From NCBI GenBank assembly GCA_014305025.1, contig JACRTY010000004.1, positions 1-64,000 on the forward strand: DNA of 64,000 nucleotides. Direction: 5' to 3'. Of this stretch, positions 51,440 to 59,945 are shown one piece after another. Each line of letters begins with the position of its first letter. Within the stretch, counting starts at the first letter, position 1. The notes below the pieces were generated by a model, which was not told the DNA's origin, made no database searches, and saw only the letters and a list, made by a program, of their open reading frames with translations. Origin of the DNA: Candidatus Nyctobacter psychrophilus. Its GTDB lineage: Bacteria; Vulcanimicrobiota; Vulcanimicrobiia; Vulcanimicrobiales; Vulcanimicrobiaceae. Both the position numbers and the translations under genes were made by a program.

Positions 51440-52316
51440 GGCGGGCAAACCCGTCGGTTTTGCGGTGCACGAAGCGCCGCCGCAAGCGACGGGCGAAGCC
51501 TGCGGAGACCGCCATCTTTCCGGGGCGGCGGCGCGAGGCACGGCAACATGCTGCGAGCACGCTGCGAAGGCGCTTTTCGTCCTCGAGTTCCCGGGATAAC
51601 TTGCCGGTCCGCGCGATCGAGATGGCGCCCGTCTGTTCCGATATGACAAGTACCACGGCGTCCGTCTGTTCGGAGAGACCGATGGCGGCGCGGTGCCGCG
51701 TGCCGAGGTGCGATTCGGTCAAAACGTTTTCGGAGAGCGGCAGAAAACAACCGGCCGCTTCAACGAGCGACCCGCGCACGATGGCGGCGCCGTCGTGCAG
51801 CGGCGAACGGGGCGTGAAGATCGAGAGCAGCAGCTCGACCGACAGTTTGGCATCCAAACGCGTTCCGCTTTCGACGAATTCGCGTAAGCCGGTCGCGCCT
51901 TCGATCGCGACCAGGGCCCCGATCCGATCGCGCGACAGCACCACGGCGGCGCGCGCGAGGACGGCGAGCGCTTCCTCGAGGGCGGCACTTTCGTCGACGC
52001 GCTCGCGGCGAGCGAACATGCCGCCGCGCCCGAGGCCTTCGAGTAAGCGGCGAAGTTCGGGCTGGAACACGATCGGCAGCGTCACCGCGGTACCGAGCAG
52101 TGCATACTGCAGAATCGTCGCCAGCAGCAAGAGATGAAAGATATTCGCCAGCCCGAGCAGACCGGCCAGCACGACGATGCCGAAAAGAATCGGCACCGCG
52201 CGTGTGCCGCGCATCAGCACGAGCAAGTAATAGACCAGCAGCGCGGTCGCGAGGATGTCGACCGCATCGCTGATACCGAACGGGTACCCGGCGACCGGCA
52301 CGTGCGGAAGCTTCAT
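51432..52316 (-). CDS. cdaA: diadenylate cyclase CdaA
   Basis: A 294-residue membrane-bound diadenylate cyclase that makes c-di-AMP from two ATP. Three N-terminal helices span about residues 15-85 (LVYYLLVLMRGTRAVPILFG). The DAC domain follows with the catalytic motifs DGA (SPLHDGAAIV near 190) and RHR (LGTRHRAAIG near 225). The C-terminus is an arginine-rich tail. Its ATG overlaps the preceding unknown gene and its end overlaps cdaR, so all three are coupled. Confidence 0.96.
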   Translation of the reverse strand: MKLPHVPVAGYPFGISDAVDILATALLVYYLLVLMRGTRAVPILFGIVVLAGLLGLANIFHLLLLATILQYALLGTAVTLPIVFQPELRRLLEGLGRGGMFARRERVDESAALEEALAVLARAAVVLSRDRIGALVAIEGATGLREFVESGTRLDAKLSVELLLSIFTPRSPLHDGAAIVRGSLVEAAGCFLPLSENVLTESHLGTRHRAAIGLSEQTDAVVLVISEQTGAISIARTGKLSRELEDEKRLRSVLAACCRASRRRPGKMAVSAGFARRLRRRFVHRKTDGFARRA

Positions 52317-52861
52317 GGCGCCGTCCGCTCGAGCCAGGCTACGGTGTGCGTTTCGATGATGCGCGTCGCGTCGAGAGCGGCGATGCCCAGCACATCGCCG
52401 GCGAACTCGGCGAGCGTTGCATCGTCGAGCGGGACGAGCGGTTCAATCGTACGCCCGGGTGCCGCTGCCAGTTCGACGTCGACCAGCGCGACGACGAGCG
52501 AGGGCGCGGTACGCGTATCGAACTCGACGACGAGCGCGTCCCCGTCCGGGACGAGATCGACGATGCCCGAGGGCCGTCCCATACCGCCGAGTGCGTCGCC
52601 GAGACGGGGCAGCGCGTGCCCGTGCGAGGGACATATGCGGAGGACGCGCAGCGGCGGCTCGTCGAGGCGTGCGCTCGGGAGCCGTTCGCGCAACGCGTCG
52701 AGGTCCGCGCGATCGTCGACTTCCAGGCCGGCATACGTGCGGGCGGCGGTCGTTCTCCAGGATGTCGCTGCCGCTCCGAACGAACGTAGCGTACGCGTCG
52801 CGGACTCGCGCTCGTGTTGTCCGAGGACGTCGCCGAACCGAACGCTGGCGTACCGTTTCAC
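52313..52861 (-). CDS. unknown protein coupled to cdaA
   Basis: About 182 residues from GTG 52861, which follows AAGGAAG by about 5 bases; the ATG at 52900 is an alternative. It is soluble-looking, acidic, with strands such as DALVVEFDTRTAPSLVVALVDVEL and a conserved-looking SHGHALPRLGDALGGMGRP segment. I do not recognise a family. It overlaps cdaA as ATGA and so should be made in step with it; a role in c-di-AMP control is possible but unproven. Confidence 0.65.
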   Translation of the reverse strand: MKRYASVRFGDVLGQHERESATRTLRSFGAAATSWRTTAARTYAGLEVDDRADLDALRERLPSARLDEPPLRVLRICPSHGHALPRLGDALGGMGRPSGIVDLVPDGDALVVEFDTRTAPSLVVALVDVELAAAPGRTIEPLVPLDDATLAEFAGDVLGIAALDATRIIETHTVAWLERTAP

Positions 52862-52926
52862 GACACTTCCTTGTGAATGCGAGGCTCTCTCTTTATCCAT
52901 CTTGGTGCGCGACTCTTGCGTGAAGC

Positions 52927-53826
52927 TTGCGTGACGTAAACGCCGAGCGCACGGCGCGCGTCGTCAGCGTCGGGCGCAACGCTGCCTGGATCGCGTTCGA
53001 TGATGAGTCGGAATTGCGCCTCGCCGCACGGCGAAAGAACGCCGGGCGCCTCGAGCTCGTTCCGGGCGACGTCGTGCGGGCTACCCCGCTGGACGACGGG
53101 CGGGTGCTGATCGACGCGCGCGAGCCGCGCAGTTTCGCCTTGACGCGGACGGCGCAAAACGGCCGCACGAAAACGATGGCGGCCAACGTCGACGGCATCG
53201 CCATCGTGGCGGCGCTCGCGCGGCCGCCGCTGCGTACGGCGATGATCGACGAGCTGTTCGCGTTTGCCCGGCTGCACGACGTTGCGGCGGCCGTCATCTT
53301 TACCAAACCGGACCTGGCGCAAGCTGAGGGCGTCGATGCGCACGCCCTGCGCACGTTGTACGAGGGCCTCGGCTACCGTGCGTTCATCGTCAACCCGAAG
53401 ACCGGTGAAGGCGTCCCTGCGATCACCGCAGCCCTGGCACATGCGCATACGCTTCTCATCGGCCAATCCGGCGTCGGCAAGAGTTCGCTCTTTCGCGCGC
53501 TCGGCGGCAGCGGCGCGGTCGGCGACGTGAGCAAGAGCGGCCGCGGCAAGCAGACGACGACGGCGGGGCGGCTGCACCGTTTCGCAGCGGGCTTTCTGAT
53601 CGATAGTCCGGGGGTCGGGGAATTCGCGCTCTGGGGCTACGCGGAGCGCGAGATCGCGCGCGGCTTCGTCGACTTTGCGCCGTTCGTCGCGGACTGCCGC
53701 TTCGGCGATTGCAGCCACCGCGGCGAGCCCGCCTGCGCCGTGCGGCGCGCGGTTGAGGCCGGCGGGATCGTGGCCGGTCGCTACGCGAGCTATCTCGCCA
53801 TCGTGGGGCGCGACGAGGTGCGCTGA
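52927..53826 (+). CDS. rsgA: ribosome small-subunit GTPase RsgA
   Basis: A 299-residue circularly permuted GTPase that checks 30S maturation. An OB-like N-terminus (about 1-65) precedes the permuted GTPase motifs: FTKPDLAQ (G4) near 122, GQSGVGKSSLF (G1) near 178, TTTAGRLH (G2) and DSPGVGEF (G3) near 225. The zinc region is C-x5-C-x-H-x5-C-type (DCRFGDCSHRGEPACAV) near 255. The start appears to be TTG at 52927, since no other in-frame start precedes the conserved part. Confidence 0.94.
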   Translation: MRDVNAERTARVVSVGRNAAWIAFDDESELRLAARRKNAGRLELVPGDVVRATPLDDGRVLIDAREPRSFALTRTAQNGRTKTMAANVDGIAIVAALARPPLRTAMIDELFAFARLHDVAAAVIFTKPDLAQAEGVDAHALRTLYEGLGYRAFIVNPKTGEGVPAITAALAHAHTLLIGQSGVGKSSLFRALGGSGAVGDVSKSGRGKQTTTAGRLHRFAAGFLIDSPGVGEFALWGYAEREIARGFVDFAPFVADCRFGDCSHRGEPACAVRRAVEAGGIVAGRYASYLAIVGRDEVR

Positions 53827-53854
53827 ACGCGCGGTACGGGCCGCATTCGCGGTA

Positions 53855-55132
53855 TTACCAGATGTCCAGCGGCGTGCGAACGGTGCGCCGCGTGCCGCGG
53901 CCGGGGAGCGGCTCACCAGCTTCGACGGCGGCGACCAGCCGTTCGAAGGCGCGCCGAACGAACGGCAGTTGCGGCTGCAGACCGTAACCGAAATCGGCAT
54001 ACGCGTCGACGTGCGGACCGCTCGGGACGACGTACTGACAATAGCGCCCTCCCTTCCCGGCGCGCAGGACGGCGTCGAAGTACGGCGTCGCATGGTGCTG
54101 CGGCGGTACCAGCACGTCAGCGTCGCCGGCAATGCCGATCAGCGGCCGTTCGAGGGCGCCCGTGTGCGCGAATGCCGCAATCCGCGCCTGCGCCGCCGAT
54201 GAGGGCGCATACGCAGCGCGTTGCTCGAGGCGCTCGAGCGACCCCGCTTCGGGATCGAGCAATCGCGCGAACGCGAACACCGTTAGATCGGCATAGAACG
54301 GTGGGCTTGCGTAGTGATCGTTCCAGAGCGAACGGTGACCGCGCTGGGTGCCGTGGCGATCGGGCGGGAAACCGGCCGCCACGATCGCCGCATGGGCCGC
54401 GCCGTCGTGGAAACCGCCGGTGCGATAGGCCGGCATGGCGCGCAAAAAAGCGGGCAGCGACGTCAGCAGGTTCGCCTCGGGATGCCAAAAGACCGCCGCC
54501 CATTCGACGCCGCCGTCGACCAGTTCGGGAAACCGTTCGAGCAGGTAGCGGACCTGGCCGCCGCCGATCGAAAGCCCGAGCGCGTAGGTGCGGCGCGGTC
54601 CGCGTCCGCGCGTCGTCCGAATGCGTTCGTTTGCGGCCCGCGTCACGTCGGCGAGATCGACGTGCCAGGCTGCGACGTCAGGGGCTTGCGGCGCAAGCGC
54701 GCCCAAGCGTAACACCGCCCCCGTCTGCGCGTCGCGGCCGTCCACGTCGAACGGAATCCGATAGGCTGTAGCGCGAGCGGGCGTCTCCTGTTCGGGCTCG
54801 AGCACGGCGTTGTACGGAACGCCTTTGTTGCTTGCCGTAAACGCATAGCCGCGCGCCAACAGAAAGTCGCCGAGGATCGCATCGTTGGCGCACTCGCTGC
54901 GCGTGGCCGGCGTACCGCACACAACGAGATCGCCGTTCCACGCCGCCGGAACGCGCACGACGAAGCGATGCCCGGCACCGAGTGAATCGAAGTCTTGCTC
55001 GCCGGGAATGGGCCGCGGCGCCGGAGATGGGGTGCCGCGCGCAATCAGGGCGAGCGCGTCGCCGGCGGGGTCGTATCCCGGAAATGCGGCGGGAAGCGGG
55101 GCGTAACCAAAGCGTAGGTCAGGGACGTGCAT
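53855..55132 (-). CDS. alpha/beta hydrolase, possibly hydroxybutyrate-oligomer or tannase-like
   Basis: A 425-residue hydrolase from ATG 55132 (MHVPDLRFGY). The nucleophile elbow is unusual, GLSIGGG near residue 190, followed by QVRYLLERFPELVDGGVEW. The acid is probably in AGDADVLVPP and the histidine in VPSGPHVDAY near the end. The protein has no signal peptide. It resembles large esterases of the oligomer-hydrolase or feruloyl/tannase groups. The phaC gene 3 kb away makes a polyester link thinkable, but that is only a guess. Confidence 0.7.
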   Translation of the reverse strand: MHVPDLRFGYAPLPAAFPGYDPAGDALALIARGTPSPAPRPIPGEQDFDSLGAGHRFVVRVPAAWNGDLVVCGTPATRSECANDAILGDFLLARGYAFTASNKGVPYNAVLEPEQETPARATAYRIPFDVDGRDAQTGAVLRLGALAPQAPDVAAWHVDLADVTRAANERIRTTRGRGPRRTYALGLSIGGGQVRYLLERFPELVDGGVEWAAVFWHPEANLLTSLPAFLRAMPAYRTGGFHDGAAHAAIVAAGFPPDRHGTQRGHRSLWNDHYASPPFYADLTVFAFARLLDPEAGSLERLEQRAAYAPSSAAQARIAAFAHTGALERPLIGIAGDADVLVPPQHHATPYFDAVLRAGKGGRYCQYVVPSGPHVDAYADFGYGLQPQLPFVRRAFERLVAAVEAGEPLPGRGTRRTVRTPLDIW

Positions 55133-55441
55133 GGGGCATGCGCCGGGCCTGACCGACGACCTTATCGATCGCGGACGCGACGCTCGCAGCATAGTACGTC
55201 GTGATGTCAGCATGGCTGCAACCGACTATTTCAAGACGTGAGCCATCCGACGAGTACTGCGCCAACGGGCCGCGTAACGCGCTCAAGTACCCCCGTGCCG
55301 CGCGTCGTTGAGCGGGCGGGAGGTAAGGTCCTGGAGGAAACACGTCGGCGGCCGTTACGACGGCGAGCGGCAAGTTCCCGTAGTGACGTTGTTCGCTGCG
55401 AACTTGCGTTGTGCTTGTCGTACTGTCGACCGTGTCCTCCG
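55119..55441 (-). pseudogene. C-terminal fragment of an alpha/beta hydrolase
   Basis: About 107 residues in frame after a TAA: DSTTSTTQVRSEQRHYGNLP, LAVVTAADVFPPGPYLPP, then YSSDGSRLEIVGCSHADI and AIDKVVGQARRM. This is the last third of an alpha/beta hydrolase, with the catalytic His region (usual SGH) present as CSH and no nucleophile half. It overlaps the start of the next hydrolase gene. Degenerate. Confidence 0.65.
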
Positions 55442-55527
55442 ATTAAGCGTCCCTCCACGCTTGCGGGCGTAACGATTGTCGCGTTTGAACCGCATCCAGT
55501 GCTGCCGGCAGCTCGGGATCTCGCATC

Positions 55528-55851
55528 GTGGTTCGTGAAGCGTCGGAACTCAAGCGCCGACGGTCTCGGATTGAGCGCGCGACGGAACCGGCCGCGAACA
55601 CCGTCGATCAGACCGCGTCGATGGACGTATGGCGCGCCCTTTCGGCCTTGCCGCAAAAACTGCGCGACGTCGTCGTCTTGCGCTATTTCGAAGATCTTTC
55701 GAGTCGCGAGATCGCTTCGGTTCTGCGAATTCCCGAGGGTACCGTGCGGTTCCGTCTCATGATCGCCAAGCGACATTTGCGGCCGCTGTTGAGCGACACT
55801 CCCGGCCAAACTTCTGTGGCTGTTAGCGAGGTACGATCCAATGCCATCTGA
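55528..55851 (+). pseudogene. truncated ECF sigma factor, region 4 only
   Basis: About 107 residues containing sigma-70 region 4: WRALSALPQKLRDVVVLRYF, then DLSSREIASVLRIPEGTVRFRL. The Arg-rich leader looks like the linker after region 2, but region 2 itself (core-polymerase and -10 binding) is missing in every frame upstream. It cannot act as a sigma factor and is probably a leftover of a deletion. Confidence 0.7.
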
Positions 55852-55946
55852 TTTCGGTGGCTTGAGTGGCACACAACTATTTTTTGGTCCACCAGGGCCG
55901 ATGCAACTGTCGACCGATCGACTCGAACGTACGGAAAATCCAACGA

Positions 55947-56273
55947 ATGAAAATCTGCGCTCGGCCGCTCGTCAGGCAAACTTTCCCGTCGAGCGCGCTT
56001 CTGCTGCAATACGACCTTCCCGGCGCGTGGCGTCGCTCCAACCACATCCTGGACATCCTGTTGACGAATCCACAGACACTTGCCGTTTCACCCGAACACG
56101 TGCGGCCGAATTACGCACTTCAGATGGGCGGCACGGCGGCGCACGGAGGGGTGCATTGGACCATTGGGCACGAGGAAGTCTTCGCGCTGCAAAGTACGCT
56201 AACGCCAGCGGAGCTTGCACGCCTGAAGAGCGCGATGATCGCGCGGTCCCGGCAGCCGGGGGCGACGCACTGA
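55947..56273 (+). CDS. hypothetical protein
   Basis: About 108 residues from ATG 55947 (MKICARPLVRQTFP). It has no membrane segment or motif I can place (LQMGGTAAHGGVHWTIGHEE; LTPAELARLKSAM at the end). It is surrounded by gene fragments, so it could itself be part of a broken gene. Low certainty that it is expressed. Confidence 0.4.
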   Translation: MKICARPLVRQTFPSSALLLQYDLPGAWRRSNHILDILLTNPQTLAVSPEHVRPNYALQMGGTAAHGGVHWTIGHEEVFALQSTLTPAELARLKSAMIARSRQPGATH

Positions 56274-56342
56274 ACCCAGACGCGGCGGGGCGAGCGACGC
56301 GCTTGCGTGTCACACGTGAAGTTTAGAAAGCGTTACTGCGCT

Positions 56343-56890
56343 ATGTTGGGCCGAGCTTGCCTATTTCTCGCCCTAGGAATGGCAGTCGCCTCAGCGCAGC
56401 CTTCGCTGCCCGATACGGCGGCGGGTCACGCGCTGAAGGCCTGGCTTCAGGCTTTCGATCGCGGCGACCGAGCTGCATATCGGCGCTTTCTTCAGACGAC
56501 GTTCCCTTCAGGCGTAAAGGACCTCGATCAGGACGTGCAGTTTCGGGAGATGACCGGCGGCTTCAATCTGCGGAAAGTCGAAGAGTCGACCCCGAGAAAG
56601 ATCGTCGCTTTAGTACAAGAACGTCTCTCAGATCAGTTCGGCCGCCTGACACTGCAAGTGGCAGACGCTGATCCAAATCGTATCGCCAGTTTGGAGGTGG
56701 GCGCGATTCCGAGACCGCTCGGATTTCCGCTGCCGCACCTGAGCCAGAGTCAGCTGACGGCATCGCTGCGCAGCAAACTCGCTCGGGATGTCGCGTCCGA
56801 TCGGTTTTCCGGTGCGGTGTTGGTGGCGCACGGCGGTACGCCGATCTTCGCGCAGGCATACGGCCTCGCCGACCGCAAGCGCAGGATCCG
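56343..56890 (+). pseudogene. truncated serine beta-lactamase-like gene
   Basis: The product begins with a signal peptide (GRACLFLALGMAVASA), has an NTF2-like domain (about residues 20-130, ALKAWLQAFDRGDRAAYRRF) and then the N-terminal part of a class C beta-lactamase-like hydrolase (FSGAVLVAHGGTPIFAQAYG near 165-185). The similarity ends there; the SxxK active site and the rest of the enzyme are missing, and the frame runs on as unrelated Arg-rich sequence. The toxin-antitoxin pair follows on the other strand. Confidence 0.75.
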
Positions 56891-56955
56891 CCCGCGGCCT
56901 CTCGTGTTTCGGATTTCATCACGAATCGTTTGCCGTCGAACGAGGACGGTGCAGT

Positions 56956-57345
56956 TCAGCGGATCAACTCGACCTCAACGCCGGCGGCGGCCGAAATTTC
57001 GGACCAGCGCCGATCGGCCGTAAGGGCTCGGGTTCCTTCGCGCTTCGACAATGCCAGACAGAAACGGTCGCCCAACGACAAACCGCGCTCTAACGTGACC
57101 GGCCGCAACAGTCCGGCTTCGTAGGCAAGGGCCGCATCTGCCGGGGTTATGTGAATCGGCAGCGGGCGCAACATCGCCTCGATATCGTCGCGGCTCCCGC
57201 CGAGCTTGGCATAGTGGCTCACGACTTCGGCGAGATTCACGACGCCCACGACGGCCCCATCGAGCACCGCCTCGACCGTGTCGCCGCCCGCTTCGCCCAA
57301 CAGCAGCGCCAGTAGCGCCGAGGCGTCGAGCACCGGGGGCTTCAC
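56956..57345 (-). CDS. PIN-domain toxin (VapC-like)
   Basis: A 129-residue PIN nuclease, probably an RNase toxin. The acidic residues are in place: Asp in VLDASALLALLLGE near residue 6, Glu in NLAEVVSHY near 40, and Asp in LSLGDRFCLALSK and TADRRW near 92 and 111. Its ATG overlaps the antitoxin stop as ATGA. Both genes look intact, unlike the vapC at 38.6 kb. Confidence 0.9.
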   Translation of the reverse strand: MKPPVLDASALLALLLGEAGGDTVEAVLDGAVVGVVNLAEVVSHYAKLGGSRDDIEAMLRPLPIHITPADAALAYEAGLLRPVTLERGLSLGDRFCLALSKREGTRALTADRRWSEISAAAGVEVELIR

Positions 57346-57593
57346 CCCGCATCCGACTCCCGCGCCCGTTCGATCAGGAAGTCATCCACGGAGGCGCCAG
57401 AATGCCCGGCAACCAGTCGGCGACTGATCTCGCGCGCCTGCGTCACGACCTGGTCGAGCGTGCGTAGCACGATGGCATCGCCGGCATCTTCGATCATCAC
57501 TTCCCCGCCGCGCACGAGACCGTATTTCTTCCGAAGGTCGACCGGCAAGCTGAGCCGGCCCCCCGTCGTCACTTTCGCTCGCACCGCTTTCAT
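57342..57593 (-). CDS. AbrB/SpoVT-type antitoxin (VapB-like)
   Basis: An 83-residue protein with an N-terminal swapped-hairpin AbrB domain (AKVTTGGRLSLPVDLRKKYG, then GGEVMIEDAGDAIVLRT) that binds the operon promoter, and a charged C-terminal tail to wrap the PIN toxin. It starts at ATG 57593 and is the first gene of the pair. Confidence 0.88.
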   Translation of the reverse strand: MKAVRAKVTTGGRLSLPVDLRKKYGLVRGGEVMIEDAGDAIVLRTLDQVVTQAREISRRLVAGHSGASVDDFLIERARESDAG

Positions 57594-57805
57594 GGCACCG
57601 GACTATCCGGAACAGGTCGTCGTGTCGTAGCAGGGCTTTCATGGCGTGACTGCAGCATCAAGCCACGGAAGTTGAATAATGGCGCGAGCTTTCCTTGCGC
57701 GTAGCGGCGTTGTGGACTTGCGTCCCGGGCCGTTTGCCTGGACTGGCACTCTTTCTGAACCGTCCCAGGAGGCCGATTGCGTAGACGGTTGCGTTTACAG
57801 CGTGG

Positions 57806-57811
57806 TATACT
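57806..57811 (+). promoter_or_regulatory. -10 promoter element upstream of rpsT
   Basis: TATACT differs by one base from the sigma-70 consensus and lies 33 bp before the rpsT start, in a stretch otherwise free of genes (57594-57843). A clear -35 box at 16-18 bp is not visible, which weakens the call. Confidence 0.45.
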
Positions 57812-57843
57812 GCCGCGCGTTGCCGTCGTGAGTGGAGTGCCCT

Positions 57844-58149
57844 TTGCCGAATATCAAAGCCGCCGAGAAGTGGGTCCGTCAGTCGCAAACGCGCGAGCTG
57901 CGCAATCGGGACGTGAAGACGCGGCTCAAGACGCTGTTCAAAAAGGCCAAGGCATCCGGTGAGGCGAGCGCGGCTCCCGCAGTCGAGAGCCAGTTCGACA
58001 AGGCCGCGCAGAAGGGCATCATCCATCCCAACAAAGCCGCCCGCAAGAAGGCACGCTTGGCCAAGGCGATTCGCGTGACGGCCGCCGCGGCGGCGGCGCC
58101 GGTGGCCGCCAGGCCGGCGCGCCGCAAAGCGACAGCGAAGAAGTCTTAG
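57844..58149 (+). CDS. rpsT: 30S ribosomal protein S20
   Basis: A 101-residue S20, binding 16S rRNA early in 30S assembly. The start of the family (MPNIKSAEKR..) is matched by PNIKAAEKWVRQSQTRELRN right after a TTG codon at 57844, with GGAG about 6 bases upstream. KTLFKKAKASG and GIIHPNKAARKKARLAKAI are diagnostic. The basic Ala/Lys/Arg tail is a bit longer than usual. It converges on phaC, sharing bases at the stop codons. Confidence 0.94.
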   Translation: MPNIKAAEKWVRQSQTRELRNRDVKTRLKTLFKKAKASGEASAAPAVESQFDKAAQKGIIHPNKAARKKARLAKAIRVTAAAAAAPVAARPARRKATAKKS

Positions 58150-59894
58150 GCCTTCTCCAGCACGTAGGTACCGGGCGCCGCAGCCAGCGGCGGTAGTTTT
58201 TTCGAGCCGAGTGCCGCCGGCGCCGCGACGCGCTCGCCGGACCGCTGCTGGAGCCACGCGATCCAGTCGGACCACCAGGAACCCGGCCGTTTTTCCGCGG
58301 CCGCAAACCAGTCGTCGGCGGACGGCGGATTGGCCTTTCCGGCCCAGTAGTTGCCTTTGCCGCTGCCGGGCGGATTGATGATGCCGGCGATGTGGCCGGA
58401 ATGGCCCAGGCGAAACTGCGTGTCGCCCGAGAACAGTTGGGTCATCTTGTAGACCGAGCGCCACGGCGCTATGTGGTCTTCGATCGAGGCGACGACGTAG
58501 GTGTCGTTGCGGACGGCGTGCAGATCGAGCGGCGTGCCTTTGTAATCGAGTTTGCCCTGCGCCAGCGCATTGCGCACGTACATGTTGTTGAGGTAGTACG
58601 CGTGCATCGCGGCGGGCATGCGCGTGGCGTCGCTGTTCCAATAGAGGAGATCGAACGCCGGCGCGTCCTTGCCGAGCAGGTAGCGGTTGACCGCGACGTT
58701 CCAGATCAGGTCGTTCGCGCGCAACATGTTGAACGTGTCGGCCATATCGCTGGCCGAGAGAACGCCCGTATCGCCCATCCGCTTTTCAACGTACGCCACC
58801 GCCTCGGGACCGAGGAAATTCTTGAGATCGCCGGCCTCCTCAAAATCGGTGAGCGCCGCGAAAAACGTCACGGCGTTGACGACCGACGCATCGGTCTTGG
58901 CCAGGTACGCGAGTTCCATCGACGTCAACGTGCCGCCGATGCAGTAGCCGATCTGATTGATGCTGCCCGCGCGGGTGATCCGGCGCACGGCATCGCCGGC
59001 AGCCAGCGGCCCCAGTTCGAGGTAATCGCTGAAGTCGAGGTGCCCCTGTGCCGCGTCCGGATTGCGCCACGAGACGACGAAGACCTGGATGCCATTGTCG
59101 AGCGCGAATTTGATGAGGCTGTTCTTCGGCTGCAGATCCAAAATATAAAACTTGTTGATCCACGGCGGCACGATCAGCAGCGGCCGGGCGTAGACGGTCT
59201 CGGTCGTCGGTTTGTATTGAATTAGCTCGATTAACTCGTTGCGAAAGACGACGGACCCTGCGGTGGTCGCAACGTTTTGGCCGACGGTGAAGGCGGACTT
59301 GTCGACGAGCGCGGGCCGCCCGGCATTCTCGCGCAGGTCGTCGAGCATGTTCTGCGCGCCCTTCTGCAGGTTGCGGCCGCCGGTGTTGATCGTCTCCTCG
59401 ATGACGGCGGGATTGAGGAACCCGAAGTTGGTCGGGCTCATCGCATCGCAGAACTGCTTGGCGAAAAACTTGACGCGCGTCTTCGTTTCCACGTCGACGC
59501 CCGGCGCGCGGTCGATGCCGTCGAGCACGGCTTGGGTCGCGAGCAGATAGCCCTGTTTGAGCGCGTCGAATAGCGCGTTGTCGCGCCACGCCGGGTGCTT
59601 CCAGCGGTTGTCGCCGGCTGCGGGCTCGATGACGGGTGCCGGGGCACCGTTTGATGCCGCGGCAGGGTCGGCAGTCGGGGCCGTAACGGCGGGGGCGTCG
59701 GCCACGCGACGCATGGTCAAGGTTGCGACCTTCATCCACGCATTGGCGAACTGGGCCTGTGACTCGAGCACGCCTTGCGGATCGCCGAGCATCGCTTGCC
59801 AAGCCCCGAGCGTCGCCTTATTGATGCCCAGGGGATCGAGAGCGTCGGCGGCTGGCGTGCGCGAGGTCCGGTTCTGGTCGTCGGTTTCAGCCAT
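58146..59894 (-). CDS. phaC: class I polyhydroxyalkanoate synthase
   Basis: A 582-residue PhaC, polymerising 3-hydroxyacyl-CoA into storage polyester. The nucleophile is Cys318 in GYCIGGTLTSME (lipase box with Cys), the acid is in SIEDHIAPW and the histidine in LGHSGHIAGIINPPG. The N-terminal part (about 75-180) has the PhaC N-domain sequence VDVETKTRVKFFAKQF and AMSPTNFGFLNPAVI. Length fits class I, which works without PhaE or PhaR. The ATG at 59894 is preferred; 59915 is possible. No phaA or phaB is in the window. Confidence 0.95.
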   Translation of the reverse strand: MAETDDQNRTSRTPAADALDPLGINKATLGAWQAMLGDPQGVLESQAQFANAWMKVATLTMRRVADAPAVTAPTADPAAASNGAPAPVIEPAAGDNRWKHPAWRDNALFDALKQGYLLATQAVLDGIDRAPGVDVETKTRVKFFAKQFCDAMSPTNFGFLNPAVIEETINTGGRNLQKGAQNMLDDLRENAGRPALVDKSAFTVGQNVATTAGSVVFRNELIELIQYKPTTETVYARPLLIVPPWINKFYILDLQPKNSLIKFALDNGIQVFVVSWRNPDAAQGHLDFSDYLELGPLAAGDAVRRITRAGSINQIGYCIGGTLTSMELAYLAKTDASVVNAVTFFAALTDFEEAGDLKNFLGPEAVAYVEKRMGDTGVLSASDMADTFNMLRANDLIWNVAVNRYLLGKDAPAFDLLYWNSDATRMPAAMHAYYLNNMYVRNALAQGKLDYKGTPLDLHAVRNDTYVVASIEDHIAPWRSVYKMTQLFSGDTQFRLGHSGHIAGIINPPGSGKGNYWAGKANPPSADDWFAAAEKRPGSWWSDWIAWLQQRSGERVAAPAALGSKKLPPLAAAPGTYVLEKA

Positions 59895-59945
59895 GTATAT
59901 GCATTTCTTCGGCACGTTGAGCCCCGCTCTTGCCGCCCTGTAAGG

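Noticed and set aside
57658-58641. Long minus-strand open frame across rpsT and phaC
   Set aside because: It is antisense to the clearly identified rpsT gene and in the wrong frame for phaC; its Arg-rich translation resembles no protein.
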